A stretch of 64,000 nt of DNA. Origin: Burkholderia pyrrocinia (lineage in GTDB: Bacteria; Pseudomonadota; Gammaproteobacteria; Burkholderiales; Burkholderiaceae). The notes below the pieces were generated by a model. The model was not told the origin of the DNA. It saw only the letters and a program-made list of their open reading frames with translations, and made no database searches. Every line of letters begins with the position of its first letter. The stretch's first letter is position 1. Below are positions 7,892 through 19,865 of the stretch, piece by piece. Where the stretch lies: assembly GCF_003330765.1 (NCBI RefSeq), contig NZ_CP024902.1, positions 3,286,001 through 3,350,000 on the forward strand. The letters run 5' to 3'. The position numbers were made by a program, and so were the translations under genes.

Positions 7892-9100
7892 TTACAGCCC
7901 GAGCATCATCTTCGCGATGATGTTCTTCTGGATCTCGTTCGAGCCGCCGAAGATCGACAGCTTCCGGTTGTTGAAGTACTGCTGCGCGGCGCTCGCTGCT
8001 TCGTCGGGGCCGACCGGTTCGCCGTCGTAGTCCGCATCGAGCGCGTCGTCGACGAACGGCTGCGCGTACGGCCCCATCGCGCGCCGCATCAGCGACGTGA
8101 TCTCCTGGCGGATCTGCGTGCCGCGGATCTTCAGCATCGAGCTTTCCGCGCCCGGCGCGCCGCCGCCCGCGACCGCGGCCAGCACGCGCAAGTTGGTGGT
8201 GCGCATGTTCTCGAGCTCGATCTCGACCCGCGCGACGCGCGCCGCGAAGAACGGATCGTCCGCGAGCGGCCTGCCGTTCTTCATGACCTTCGCGGCGACC
8301 GCGCGCAGCCGGTCGAGCGCGGCCGTCGAGAAACCGATCCCCGCGATGTTGGTGCGCTCGTAGGTGAGCAGGAATTTCGCGTAGGTCCAGCCGCGGTTCT
8401 CTTCGCCGACGAGGTTTTCCGCCGGCACGCGCACGTCGGTGAAGAACACCTCGTTCACCTCGTGCTCGCCGTCGAGCGTGATGATCGGGCGCACGTCGAC
8501 GCCCGGTGTATTCATGTCGATCAGCAGGAAGCTGATGCCTTCCTGCTTGCGCACGTCGGTCGCGGTGCGCACGAGGCAGAAGATCATGTTCGCGTAGTGG
8601 CCGAGCGTGGTCCACGTCTTCTGGCCGTTCACGATGTAGTGCTCGCCCTGCGCGTCGATCCCGCGCACCGCGCTCGTCTTCACCGCCGCGAGATCGGAAC
8701 CGGCACCCGGCTCCGAGTAGCCCTGGCACCACCAGTCGGTGCCGTCGAGAATGCGCGGCAGCCAGTGGCGCTGTTGCGCTTCGTTGCCGTACTTGATCAG
8801 CACCGGGGCGAGCATGTTCACACCGAACGGCACGATGCGCGGCGCACCCGCGAGCGCGCATTCGTTGTCGAACAGGAACTTCTGCGCGACGCTCCAGCCG
8901 GGGCCGCCGTATTCGCGCGGCCAGTGGCTCGCGAGCCAGCCGCGCGCGTTGAGGATCGCGTGCCACTCGCGCATGTTGTCGCGCGTGAGGTGCAGGCCGC
9001 CCTTCACCTTGCGCGCGATGCGCGCGGGAAGTTCGGCTTGCAGGAAGCGCTGCACTTCCGTGCGGAACGCTTCCTCTTCGGGAGTGAAATTGAGGTCCAT
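7892..9100 (-). CDS. pimC: Acyl-CoA dehydrogenase, PimC-like large subunit
   Basis: A 402-residue acyl-CoA dehydrogenase closely resembling the pimeloyl-CoA dehydrogenase large subunit: DNMREWHAIL, WCQGYSEPGAGSDL and NRKLSIFGGSNEIQKNI. The usual C-terminal glutamate (YEGT) is replaced by FGGS. Glu248 in TYERTNIAG lies where isovaleryl-CoA dehydrogenase-type enzymes have their catalytic base, so this chain probably carries the catalysis of a heteromeric enzyme with the next gene. The reaction would be alpha,beta-dehydrogenation of a medium-chain dicarboxylyl-CoA or similar ester. The ribosome binding site is weak. Confidence 0.75.
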   Translation of the reverse strand: MDLNFTPEEEAFRTEVQRFLQAELPARIARKVKGGLHLTRDNMREWHAILNARGWLASHWPREYGGPGWSVAQKFLFDNECALAGAPRIVPFGVNMLAPVLIKYGNEAQQRHWLPRILDGTDWWCQGYSEPGAGSDLAAVKTSAVRGIDAQGEHYIVNGQKTWTTLGHYANMIFCLVRTATDVRKQEGISFLLIDMNTPGVDVRPIITLDGEHEVNEVFFTDVRVPAENLVGEENRGWTYAKFLLTYERTNIAGIGFSTAALDRLRAVAAKVMKNGRPLADDPFFAARVARVEIELENMRTTNLRVLAAVAGGGAPGAESSMLKIRGTQIRQEITSLMRRAMGPYAQPFVDDALDADYDGEPVGPDEAASAAQQYFNNRKLSIFGGSNEIQKNIIAKMMLGL

Positions 9101-9129
9101 CGTCGGTCCGTTGCGAATGCGGTTGGCGT

Positions 9130-11265
9130 TCAGTCGATGCGGTTCAGGCTCGCGAAATCCGCGCCGCGCGCGACGAGTTCGACGAGGAGCGGCGAAGGCT
9201 TCCAGAACAGCGGATCCTCCTTCGCGAACGCGCGAATATCGGCGAGCACGTTCGCGAGGCCGACCGTGTCCGCGTAGTGCATCGGGCCGCCGCGATAGCG
9301 CGGGAAGCCATAGCCGTACAGGAACACCGCGTCGACATCGAGCGGCCGCAGCGCGATCTTCTCGTGCACGACGTTCGCGCCTTCATTGATCATCGCGGCG
9401 AGGTAGCGGCGCAGGATTTCGTCGTCGGTGAACGTGCGCGGCGTGACGCCCTTCTTCGCGCGCTCTTCGGCCACGATCGCGTCGACTTCCGGGTCCGGCG
9501 TGCCGACGCGCGCGCCGTCCGGATACAGGTAGTAGCCGCGCGCGGTCTTCTGCCCGAACCAGCCGCGCTCGCACAGCCGGTCGGAAATCTCCACGTAGCG
9601 CGCGCGCGGGTCGCGCGTCGCCGCGCGGCGCTTGCGGGTCGCCCAGCCGATGTCGCCGCCCGCGAGGTCGACGACCTGGAACGGCCCCATCGGGAAGCCG
9701 AATTCACGCACCGCGCGATCGATCTGGTACGGCGACGCGCCGTCCTCCATCAGGTAGTCGGCCGCCGTGCGATAGACGGCGAGGATCCGGTTGCCGATGA
9801 AGCCGTCGCACACGCCCGCGCGCACCGGCGTCTTCTTCAGCTGCCGGGCCAGCGCGAATGCGGTCGCGACCACGTCCGCGCTCACGTGCGCCGGCACGAC
9901 GATCTCGAGCAGTTTCATCACGTTGGCCGGCGAGAAGAAATGCAGGCCGATCACGTCGGCCGGCCGGTCGATGCTCGCGGCCAGTTCGTCGATGTCGAGA
10001 TACGACGTGTTGGTCGCGAGCACCGCGCCTGGCTTGCAGACGCGCGCGAGCTCGGCGAACACGGCCTGCTTCACGGCCATATCCTCGAACACGGCCTCGA
10101 TCACGACGTCGGCCTGCGCGAGCGCGTCGTACGACGTGCTGCCCTTGAAGCGCGCGAGCCGCGCCGCATGCGCGGCCGGCGTCATCCGCCCTTTCGCGAC
10201 GAGGCCGTCGTATACCTTCTCGACATGCGCGCGGCCGCGCGCGAGCGACGCTTCGTCGCGTTCGATCATCGTCACCGGCAGCCCGGCATCGAGCGCCGCG
10301 ACCGCGATGCCCGCGCCCATCGTGCCGCCGCCGACCACGCCGATCCGCTCGACCGGCCGCGCGCTCGCACGCCGCGCCTCGGGCGCCTTCGCCGCTTCGC
10401 GCTCCGCGAAGAACGCATGCACGAGGCCTGCGCGCTGCGGGCTGTCGATGCACTGCAGGAACAGGCTGCGTTCGAACTTCATCCCCGCGTCGAACGACTG
10501 CGTGAGCGCGGCCTCGACCGCGTCGACGATCTTCGCCGGCGAGAACAGCCCGCGCGATTTCTTCGGCAGCTCGGCACGAGCCGCGTCGATCGCGGCCTGC
10601 GCGGCCGCGCGATCGGCGAGCCCCTGCGCATCGCGCGTGCGGCGCACGGGTGCGCCGAGCGACACGAGTTCCTGCGCATACGCGAGGCCTTCGGCGAGCG
10701 TGTCGTCGCTGTGCGCGACGCGGTCGACGAGGCCGAGCACGAGCGCTTCGTCCGCACTTGCATGACGGCCCGTCAGCATCAGGTCGAGCGCGGCCTTCGC
10801 GCCGATCAGGCGCGGTGCGCGCTGCGTGCCGCCCGCGCCGGGCAGCAGGCCGAGCGTGACTTCGGGCAGCCCGAGCTTCGCGCCGGGCACCGCGAGCCGG
10901 TAATGCGCGGCCAGCGCGACTTCGAGACCGCCGCCGAGCGTCGCGCCGTGCAGCGCGACCACGACCGGCTTCGCGCTCGATTCGATCCGCTCGCACACGT
11001 CGGGCAGCGACGGCGGCACGGGCGGCTTGCCGAATTCGCGGATGTCGGCGCCCGCGATGAAGTTGCGGCCGGCGCCGACGATCAGCACCGCGCGGATCGC
11101 GTCGTCGGCCTGCGCGGCGTCGAGCGCGTCGGCAAGGCCGCGCCGCACGTCGGCCGACAGTGCGTTGACGGGCGGGTGGTCGATCGTGACGACGAGCACC
11201 TTGTCGCGCCGCTCGCGCGTAACCGGGCCGGCTTGGGGTGTAGCGGGGGATGCGGGTGAATTCAT
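9130..11265 (-). CDS. Bifunctional enoyl-CoA hydratase / 3-hydroxyacyl-CoA dehydrogenase
   Basis: A 711-residue cytoplasmic beta-oxidation enzyme. An N-terminal crotonase domain (about 15-200) has the oxyanion and catalytic segments [13 protein letters not shown] and [14 protein letters not shown]. The NAD-binding fold begins near residue 305 with [13 protein letters not shown] and is followed by C-terminal hydroxyacyl-CoA dehydrogenase domains. The domain order matches peroxisomal MFE-1 and PimF-type proteins rather than FadB with its linker. The ATG at 11265 follows AGGAGAAACC directly behind hairpin repeat B. It is the first gene of the four-gene CoA cluster. No thiolase or acyl-CoA ligase is present beside it. 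Confidence 0.9.
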   Translation of the reverse strand: MNSPASPATPQAGPVTRERRDKVLVVTIDHPPVNALSADVRRGLADALDAAQADDAIRAVLIVGAGRNFIAGADIREFGKPPVPPSLPDVCERIESSAKPVVVALHGATLGGGLEVALAAHYRLAVPGAKLGLPEVTLGLLPGAGGTQRAPRLIGAKAALDLMLTGRHASADEALVLGLVDRVAHSDDTLAEGLAYAQELVSLGAPVRRTRDAQGLADRAAAQAAIDAARAELPKKSRGLFSPAKIVDAVEAALTQSFDAGMKFERSLFLQCIDSPQRAGLVHAFFAEREAAKAPEARRASARPVERIGVVGGGTMGAGIAVAALDAGLPVTMIERDEASLARGRAHVEKVYDGLVAKGRMTPAAHAARLARFKGSTSYDALAQADVVIEAVFEDMAVKQAVFAELARVCKPGAVLATNTSYLDIDELAASIDRPADVIGLHFFSPANVMKLLEIVVPAHVSADVVATAFALARQLKKTPVRAGVCDGFIGNRILAVYRTAADYLMEDGASPYQIDRAVREFGFPMGPFQVVDLAGGDIGWATRKRRAATRDPRARYVEISDRLCERGWFGQKTARGYYLYPDGARVGTPDPEVDAIVAEERAKKGVTPRTFTDDEILRRYLAAMINEGANVVHEKIALRPLDVDAVFLYGYGFPRYRGGPMHYADTVGLANVLADIRAFAKEDPLFWKPSPLLVELVARGADFASLNRID

Positions 11266-11278
11266 GGTTTCTCCTGTC

Positions 11279-11312
11279 GACCCGACTTGGCGCTTTAGCG
11301 CTTGGTCGGGTC
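11279..11312. repeat. Hairpin repeat, copy B (5' of the bifunctional hydratase gene)
   Basis: Arms GACCCGACTTGGCGC and GCGCTTGGTCGGGTC surround a TTTA loop, with three mismatches that keep the outer stem. It is flanked by ctcctgtc and ccatg exactly as copy A. On the minus strand it is followed by GACAGGAGAAACC and the start codon, so the hairpin sits immediately upstream of the ribosome binding site. Confidence 0.75.
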
Positions 11313-11324
11313 CCATGGCGTGGC

Positions 11325-11360
11325 GGGTTGGCGTTGGCGCTTCAGCGCCTGCGCCAACCC
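11325..11360. repeat. Hairpin repeat, copy C (tandem to copy B)
   Basis: Arms GGGTTGGCGTTGGCGC and GCGCCTGCGCCAACCC pair with two mismatches around TTCA. The GCGC-TTCA-GCGC centre is shared with copy A, while the outer arms differ. It lies 12 bases from copy B, so the leader of the CoA cluster would fold into two consecutive hairpins. Confidence 0.6.
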
Positions 11361-11441
11361 CACGGCGGTCGCGTGCTCCAGACATGACCTGATTCTCGAT
11401 TGATCCAGATTCATTGACAATTCCCGCACGCCTTTACAAGC

Positions 11442-11483
11442 TGTCAAGTCCGACTTGACATTGAATGCTTTCCGACCGTTAAA
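11442..11483 (+). promoter_or_regulatory. LysR operator palindrome with divergent -35 elements
   Basis: A perfect dyad TGTCAAGT-CCG-ACTTGACA occupies 11442-11460. Its right end supplies TTGACA as a -35 for the LysR gene, with GTTAAA at 11478-11483 after a 17-base spacer. Its left end supplies TTGACA on the minus strand toward the CoA cluster. This position fits autoregulation and control of the divergent operon by the LysR protein. Confidence 0.6.
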
Positions 11484-11506
11484 CGGGACTGATCAGGAGC
11501 GAACGC

Positions 11507-12469
11507 ATGGACCTGAACGCGCTGACGCTGCTCGTCGAGATCCTCGACGCCGGCAATCTCAGCAAGGCCGCGCAGCGGCTCAAGATGAGCCGCGCGAACG
11601 TCAGCTACCGGCTGAACCAGTTCGAGCGCTCGATCGGCCAGCAGCTCGTGCGGCGCACGACGCGGCGCATCGAGCCGACCGAGATCGGGCTGAAGCTGTA
11701 CGAGCACGGCCGGCGCATCCGCAACGAACTCCTCGCCGCGCAGGAATCGGTGACGACGCTCGGCCAGGACCTGCAGGGCCGCGTGCGGCTGTCGGTGCCG
11801 AGCGGCTACGGCCAGATGGTGATGTCCGAATGGCTGCTCGCGTTCAAGCGGCGGCATCCGGGCATCGTGCTCGACGTCGTGTTCGAGAACCGCGTGGAAG
11901 ACCTGATGCGCGACGAAGTCGACATCGCGATCCGCGTGATGTCCGAGCCGCCGCAGAACCTCGTCGCGCGCGACATGGGCGCGGTGCGCTACATCGCGTG
12001 TGCGTCGCCCGCGTTCGCGGCCGCATACGGGATGCCCGCGAGCCTCGGCGCGCTCGCGGCCGCGCCGGTCGTCACCGCGACGGTGATGGGCCGGCAGCTC
12101 AAGATCGCCGCGTATCTCGGCGACGAGCGCCACGAGGTACTGCTCGAGCCCACGCTGATTTCGGAGAACTTCCTGTTCCTGCGGCAGGCGATCCTCGCGG
12201 GGATCGGCGTCGGCATCGTGCCCGACTACGTGATGCAGGACGACATCCGGGGCGGTGCCGTCGTCACGTCGCTCGACGCGTACCGGCTCAGCATCTTCGG
12301 CACGCACATGTACATGCTCTACATGCCGAACCGGCACCACACGCGCGCGACCTCGACGTTCATAGAGTTCATCCTCGAACAGGCCGGAAAGACCGGCCGG
12401 GGCGGGCCCGGCGGGATGCGTCAGGGTTTCCTGTCGGATGACAATCCGCCGGCCACGCGGCGACAATAG
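11507..12469 (+). CDS. LysR-family transcriptional regulator
   Basis: A 320-residue regulator. An N-terminal winged helix-turn-helix (about 1-60: NLSKAAQRLKMSRANVSYRL) precedes a periplasmic-binding-protein-like effector domain (about 90-300). The start has a good site, CAGGAGCGAACGC. It is divergent from the CoA cluster and shares the intergenic palindrome at 11442-11460, so it very likely controls that cluster in response to an acid or acyl-CoA intermediate. The C-terminal 25 residues are disordered and basic. The effector cannot be named. Confidence 0.88.
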   Translation: MDLNALTLLVEILDAGNLSKAAQRLKMSRANVSYRLNQFERSIGQQLVRRTTRRIEPTEIGLKLYEHGRRIRNELLAAQESVTTLGQDLQGRVRLSVPSGYGQMVMSEWLLAFKRRHPGIVLDVVFENRVEDLMRDEVDIAIRVMSEPPQNLVARDMGAVRYIACASPAFAAAYGMPASLGALAAAPVVTATVMGRQLKIAAYLGDERHEVLLEPTLISENFLFLRQAILAGIGVGIVPDYVMQDDIRGGAVVTSLDAYRLSIFGTHMYMLYMPNRHHTRATSTFIEFILEQAGKTGRGGPGGMRQGFLSDDNPPATRRQ

Positions 12470-12645
12470 CGCGCCGGGGCGGGCGCGGCGCGGCGGCGCC
12501 CCGACAGCACGCACGCGTCGCCGGCCGGCCGCGCGTACGCCGCGACGTCGGGGCCGCAGCCGACCTGCCGCTCGCCGCCTGTACAGACAGCCCCTGTCGC
12601 GGCACAACCGCCGCCTCCTTCGAATTCACTGCTGCCGAGGGTTCA

Positions 12646-14520
12646 ATGTTCGACCGGATTCGTCCGCATTCGCGTCCCTGGACGCTGCTCGCCGCCGTCG
12701 CACTCGTCGCGTTCAACGCCGGCTGCTCGTCCCCGTCCACGCCGTCGGGTGCCGTCGTCCCTGTCGTCGCCGCATCGGGCGCCGCCGTCCCGCTGCCCGG
12801 CGTCCACGCGCCCGAGCAGTCGTCCGGCTGGACCGACAAGCCGGGCTGGACCTCGCAGCACTTCATGATCGCGGCCGCGAACCCGCTCGCGACGCAGGCC
12901 GGCTACGAGATGCTGAAGGCCGGCGGCACCGCGATCGACGCCGCGATCGCGACGCAGATGGTGCTCGCGCTCGTCGAGCCGCAATCGTCGGGGATCGGCG
13001 GCGGCGCGTTCATGCTGTACTTCGACGGCAAGGCGACACAGGCATACGACGGCCGCGAAACCGCGCCGGCCGCCGCGACCGACCGGCTGTTCTACGGGCC
13101 GACCGGCCAGCCGATGGGCTTCTACGAAGGCGTGGTCGGCGGGCGTTCGGTCGGCACGCCGGGCGTGCTGCGCATGCTCGACGCCGCGCACCGCGCGCAC
13201 GGCAAGCTGCCGTGGCGCCGGCTGTTCCAGCCCGCGATCCGGCTTGCCGAGCACGGCTTCACGATCAGCCCGCGGCTCGCGATGCTGATCGCGAACGACA
13301 AGTATCTGAGGAACGACCCGGCCGCGCGCGCGTACTTCTACAACCCGGACGGCACGCCGAAGGCGGCCGGCACGGTGCTGAAGAACCCTGCGCTCGCGAC
13401 CGTGCTGCGCCAGGTCGCCGACCGCGGCGCGAACGCGTTCTACAGCGGCGCGATCGCGCGCGACATCGTCACGAAGGTGCGCAAGCACCCGACCAACCCG
13501 GGCCTGCTGTCGCTCCAGGATCTCGCGCGCTACAAGGCGAAGGTGCGCGCGCCGCTATGCGCCGACTACCGGCGCTCGGTCGTCTGCGGGATGCCGCCGC
13601 CGTCGTCGGGCGGCCTCGCGATCGCGCAGATGCTCGGCATCCTCGAAGCGATGCCCGACTGGCAGCAGATCGGCGCGCAGAAGCCGGTGCGCAACGACAT
13701 CGGCTACGAGCCGACGCCGTTCGCCGCGCACCTGTTCAGCGAGGCCGGACGCCTCGCGTATGCGGACCGCGCGCGTTATGTCGCCGATCCCGATTTCGTG
13801 CCGCTGCCGGGCGGCAACTGGGCGAGCCTCACCGACAAGACCTATCTCGCGCAGCGCGCGCGCCTGATCGGCGACAACACCATGGGCGTCGCGCAGGCCG
13901 GCACGCCGCAGGGCGCGACGCTCGCGCTGGCCGACGACCGCAGCCCCGAATTGCCGTCGACGTCCGACATCGCGATCGTCGACCGCTACGGGCAGGCACT
14001 GTCGATGACGACCAGCATCGAGGATGCGTTCGGCTCGCGGCTGATGGTGCGCGGCTTCATGCTGAACAACCAGCTCACCGATTTCTCGTTCGTGTCGAAC
14101 GACAACGGCCGGCCGGTCGCGAACCGCGTACAGCCCGGCAAGCGGCCGCGCTCGGCGATGTCGCCGGAGCTCGTGTTCGACAAGAAGACGCAGCAGGTGA
14201 CGATGATCGTCGGCTCGGCGGGCGGACCCGCGATCATCAATCACGTCGCGAAGACGCTGGTCGGCGTGCTCGACTGGGGCATGACGATGCAGCAGGCGAT
14301 CGCGCTGCCGAACTTCGGGTCGATGAACGGGCCGACGCAGCTCGAGCGCGGCCGCGTGTCGGACGCGCTGGCCGACGGGCTGAAGGGCCGCGGGCACGAC
14401 GTGCAGGTCGTCGAGATGAACTCGGGGCTGCAGGGGATCCAGCGGCTGAACGTGCAGGGGCAGACGGTTTGGTTCGGCGGTGCGGACCCGCGGCGCGAAG
14501 GGGTGGCGATGGGGGATTGA
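12646..14520 (+). CDS. ggt: Gamma-glutamyltransferase (glutathione hydrolase)
   Basis: Secreted N-terminal-nucleophile hydrolase of 624 residues that cleaves gamma-glutamyl bonds, mainly of glutathione. The precursor cleaves itself at the nucleophilic threonine, here Thr439 in PSTSDIAIVD. E. coli has TTHYSVVD at this place, so the second Thr is Ser and the His is Asp in this copy. An N-terminal hydrophobic stretch ends in FNAGC (Cys27), a lipobox-like sequence with an unusual Asn at -3. The substrate loop GSAGGPAI is present. GAGGGTTCA precedes the ATG. It converges with tauC, leaving 24 bases between the stops. Confidence 0.92.
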   Translation: MFDRIRPHSRPWTLLAAVALVAFNAGCSSPSTPSGAVVPVVAASGAAVPLPGVHAPEQSSGWTDKPGWTSQHFMIAAANPLATQAGYEMLKAGGTAIDAAIATQMVLALVEPQSSGIGGGAFMLYFDGKATQAYDGRETAPAAATDRLFYGPTGQPMGFYEGVVGGRSVGTPGVLRMLDAAHRAHGKLPWRRLFQPAIRLAEHGFTISPRLAMLIANDKYLRNDPAARAYFYNPDGTPKAAGTVLKNPALATVLRQVADRGANAFYSGAIARDIVTKVRKHPTNPGLLSLQDLARYKAKVRAPLCADYRRSVVCGMPPPSSGGLAIAQMLGILEAMPDWQQIGAQKPVRNDIGYEPTPFAAHLFSEAGRLAYADRARYVADPDFVPLPGGNWASLTDKTYLAQRARLIGDNTMGVAQAGTPQGATLALADDRSPELPSTSDIAIVDRYGQALSMTTSIEDAFGSRLMVRGFMLNNQLTDFSFVSNDNGRPVANRVQPGKRPRSAMSPELVFDKKTQQVTMIVGSAGGPAIINHVAKTLVGVLDWGMTMQQAIALPNFGSMNGPTQLERGRVSDALADGLKGRGHDVQVVEMNSGLQGIQRLNVQGQTVWFGGADPRREGVAMGD

Positions 14521-14544
14521 CGGGCGAGCCGGTGCCGCGCGGCG

Positions 14545-17358
<2,814 letters not shown>

Positions 17359-17552
17359 GCGGCTCTCCTTCGGAATACGGGCGGTGCTGCGGGAGAGCCG
17401 ACTATAGGAGCTTTGCGCGCGGCGGGAGCGAACTTATCCTGCGAAGCTATCGATGCCGTTTCAGCTTTGCTTTTCGTGCTGGATTGGATCGCGCGTCCGG
17501 TCAGGTGGCGATTGTCGCGCCGGGGCGCGGGCCGCGCCCGGGGCTTGCGCCA

Positions 17553-17582
17553 ATGAAAAAGCCCGCATCGCTGCGGGCTTTA
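17553..17582 (-). terminator. Rho-independent terminator of lipB-lipA
   Basis: Ten-bp stem AAAGCCCGCA/TGCGGGCTTT with loop TCGC. On the minus strand it is followed by five Ts (GGGCTTTTTC). It lies about 40 bases beyond the lipA stop. Confidence 0.85.
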
Positions 17583-17620
17583 TCGACTGCGTCGTGTGTG
17601 CCGACAGGCAACGCGGACGC

Positions 17621-18613
17621 TCAGACCACCCCGGCCCCATGCGCCTGCAGATCGGCGTGATAGCTCGAACGCACCATCGCACCGACGGCCGCGTGCGTGA
17701 AGCCCATCTTGTACGCCTCTTCCTCGTACATCTTGAAGGTATCCGGATGCACGTACGCACGCACCGGCAGGTGGTGCTCGGACGGCTGCAGGTACTGCCC
17801 GATCGTCAGCATGTCGACGTCGTGCGCGCGCAGGTCGCGCATCACCTGCAGGATTTCCTCTTCCGTCTCGCCGAGGCCGACCATCAGGCCCGACTTCGTC
17901 GCGACGTCCGGATGCAGCGCCTTGAAGTCCTTCAGGAGCTTCAGCGAGTGCGCGTAGTCCGAACCCGGGCGCGCTTCCTTGTACAGGCGCGGCACCGTTT
18001 CGAGGTTGTGGTTCATCACGTCGGGCGGTGCGGCGTTCAGGATCGAGATCGCGCGATCGAGACGACCGCGGAAATCCGGCGTCAGGATCTCGATGCGCGT
18101 TTCCGGCGACTGCTCGCGCACTTCGCGGATGCACTCGACGAAGTGGGCCGCACCGCCGTCGCGCAGGTCGTCGCGGTCGACGCTCGTGATCACCACGTAC
18201 TTGAGCTTCAGCGCGCCGATCGTGCGCGCGAGGTTCTTCGGTTCATCGGCGTCGAGCGGATCGGGACGGCCGTGGCCGACGTCGCAGAACGGGCAGCGGC
18301 GCGTGCACTTGTCGCCCATGATCATGAACGTCGCGGTGCCCTTGCCGAAGCATTCGCCGATGTTCGGGCAGCTCGCTTCCTCGCACACGGTGTGCAGGTT
18401 GTGCTCGCGCAGGATCGTCTTGATCTCGTTGAAGCGCGAGCTGCCGGTAGCCGCCTTCACGCGGATCCACTCGGGCTTCTTCAGCTTCTCGATCGGAATG
18501 ACCTTGATCGGGATGCGCGCCGTCTTCGCCTGCGCTTTCTGTTTGGCGGTCGGATCGTAGGCAGGGGTGGCAGCCGAATCGGCCGGTGCGGGAGAAGCGG
18601 TAACGTCAGTCAT
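17621..18613 (-). CDS. lipA: Lipoyl synthase LipA
   Basis: Radical SAM enzyme inserting two sulfurs into protein-bound octanoyl groups to make lipoate. It has 330 residues. The auxiliary cluster motif CX4CX5C is at Cys77, Cys82 and Cys88; the radical SAM motif CX3CX2C is at Cys103, Cys107 and Cys110. The N-terminal 40 residues are an Ala/Lys-rich extension. The gene overlaps the end of lipB by 8 bases, so LipB-made octanoyl domains and LipA are co-produced. Confidence 0.97.
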   Translation of the reverse strand: MTDVTASPAPADSAATPAYDPTAKQKAQAKTARIPIKVIPIEKLKKPEWIRVKAATGSSRFNEIKTILREHNLHTVCEEASCPNIGECFGKGTATFMIMGDKCTRRCPFCDVGHGRPDPLDADEPKNLARTIGALKLKYVVITSVDRDDLRDGGAAHFVECIREVREQSPETRIEILTPDFRGRLDRAISILNAAPPDVMNHNLETVPRLYKEARPGSDYAHSLKLLKDFKALHPDVATKSGLMVGLGETEEEILQVMRDLRAHDVDMLTIGQYLQPSEHHLPVRAYVHPDTFKMYEEEAYKMGFTHAAVGAMVRSSYHADLQAHGAGVV

Positions 18614-19352
18614 TCGATTGTTCCAGTGCCTGCGGCTTGTCGGCGGCCGCGGATGCGCCGTCGAGGTTGGCGATCAGACGGCGCACCAGCGTGTGGGCGA
18701 CGTCGTTCCAGTCGGCGGCAACCTCGAGGCTCGCCATGTCGACAGTTTCCAGTCCGGCATAGCCGCACGGGTTGATCGCAAGAAACGGGCGCAGATCCAT
18801 CTTCACGTTCAGGCTCAGCCCGTGATAGCTGCAGCCGTTGCGGATCTTCAGGCCGAGGGCCGCGATTTTCGCGCCTTCGTGCACGCCGGATGCCACGTAG
18901 ATCCCGGGCGCGCCCGCCTTGCGGACCGAAGCGAGATTATACGCCGCGAGGGTTTCGATCACGGCCTCCTCGATCTTCGTCACGAGCGTGCGCACCATCA
19001 GCTTGCGCCGGCGCAGGTCCAGCAGCAGGTAGACGACGATCTGGCCGGGGCCGTGGTAAGTGATTTGTCCGCCGCGGTCGACCTTCACGAGCGGCACGCC
19101 GCTGTCGGCCACCAGCAGGTGGGCCGGGTTGCCCGCCTGGCCGAGCGTGTAGACGGGCGGATGCTCGACCACCCAGATCTCGTCGCCGGTATCGGCCGCG
19201 CGCGTGTCGGTGAACGCACGCATCGCGTCGAAGCTCGTCTCGTAGGCCTCGACGCCCCGCCAGCGCACGGCGACCGGCTGAACCGGTGATTCGGCGGGCA
19301 AAGCGGAAACGGCGACAGGCGTGGACACGATGGAAACCGGCGAGACGGACAT
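18606..19352 (-). CDS. lipB: Octanoyltransferase LipB
   Basis: Transfers octanoyl from acyl carrier protein to lipoyl domains of 2-oxoacid dehydrogenases. It has 248 residues. The catalytic Lys162 ([10 protein letters not shown]) and Cys196 (NPCGYAG) are present, as is the substrate motif [11 protein letters not shown]. The first 28 residues form a Ser/Val-rich extension absent from E. coli LipB, so a later start is possible, although no better in-frame ATG is seen. It is upstream of and overlapping lipA. Confidence 0.95.
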   Translation of the reverse strand: MSVSPVSIVSTPVAVSALPAESPVQPVAVRWRGVEAYETSFDAMRAFTDTRAADTGDEIWVVEHPPVYTLGQAGNPAHLLVADSGVPLVKVDRGGQITYHGPGQIVVYLLLDLRRRKLMVRTLVTKIEEAVIETLAAYNLASVRKAGAPGIYVASGVHEGAKIAALGLKIRNGCSYHGLSLNVKMDLRPFLAINPCGYAGLETVDMASLEVAADWNDVAHTLVRRLIANLDGASAAADKPQALEQSND

Positions 19353-19436
19353 GGGCGGTAGTTTACCGAAAACCCATGGGTCTCGCCGGCTCTGGAAAGG
19401 GGACGGATTGTCGGTATCCGTCGGAGGAAATGATGG

Positions 19437-19763
19437 TCAGACGGTGCGCCATCCGTCATGGAGCAGCGCAGTCACGCGTTCGCGCAGCCGGGCCAGCCCG
19501 CCGAGCGCGACTTCGCGGGTCGGCCGCGACACCGAGAACGCGACGCACGCGCCTTCCCGGCCTTCCGCGCTGAGCCACAGCCGCTCGCCGCGGCGCAGCT
19601 TGAGGGTCTCGCCATCGACCAGGAAGTAGTCGTCGACGTCGTTGCTGCGCGTCGCCCAGACCGGCCCGCACTGGACAATCAGCCGCGTGCTGCGTTGCAC
19701 CTTCATCGGCACGGTTTCGCCCGCGGGGATTTCGAACGTGATGCTTGAAGAAATTTCTTGCAT
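19437..19763 (-). CDS. DUF2917 family protein
   Basis: A 108-residue cytoplasmic protein with a small beta-rich domain (FEIPAGETVPM, LIVQCGPVWATR, LRRGERLWLS), fitting DUF2917. Its function is unknown. The start at 19763 is chosen for GGCGGAGTCGATC upstream; a TTG 5 codons earlier is less likely. It is divergent from the LysR gene at 19866 across a 102-base region containing the dyad CTAC-AATC-GTAG (19796-19807), so it is a plausible target of that regulator. Confidence 0.75.
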   Translation of the reverse strand: MQEISSSITFEIPAGETVPMKVQRSTRLIVQCGPVWATRSNDVDDYFLVDGETLKLRRGERLWLSAEGREGACVAFSVSRPTREVALGGLARLRERVTALLHDGWRTV

Positions 19764-19865
19764 GATCGACTCCGCCAATAAATGCTTCGATGGCTACAAT
19801 CGTAGTCACTTCAAGGCGTCCGACCAAACGACCAATTTTCACGTCGATGTGAGGAAAATTAGCAA

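Noticed and set aside
5324..9277. A 1317-residue open frame on the plus strand opposite the CoA cluster
   Set aside because: It spans several clear minus-strand genes and is dominated by Arg, Ala and His. Length alone is not evidence at this GC content.
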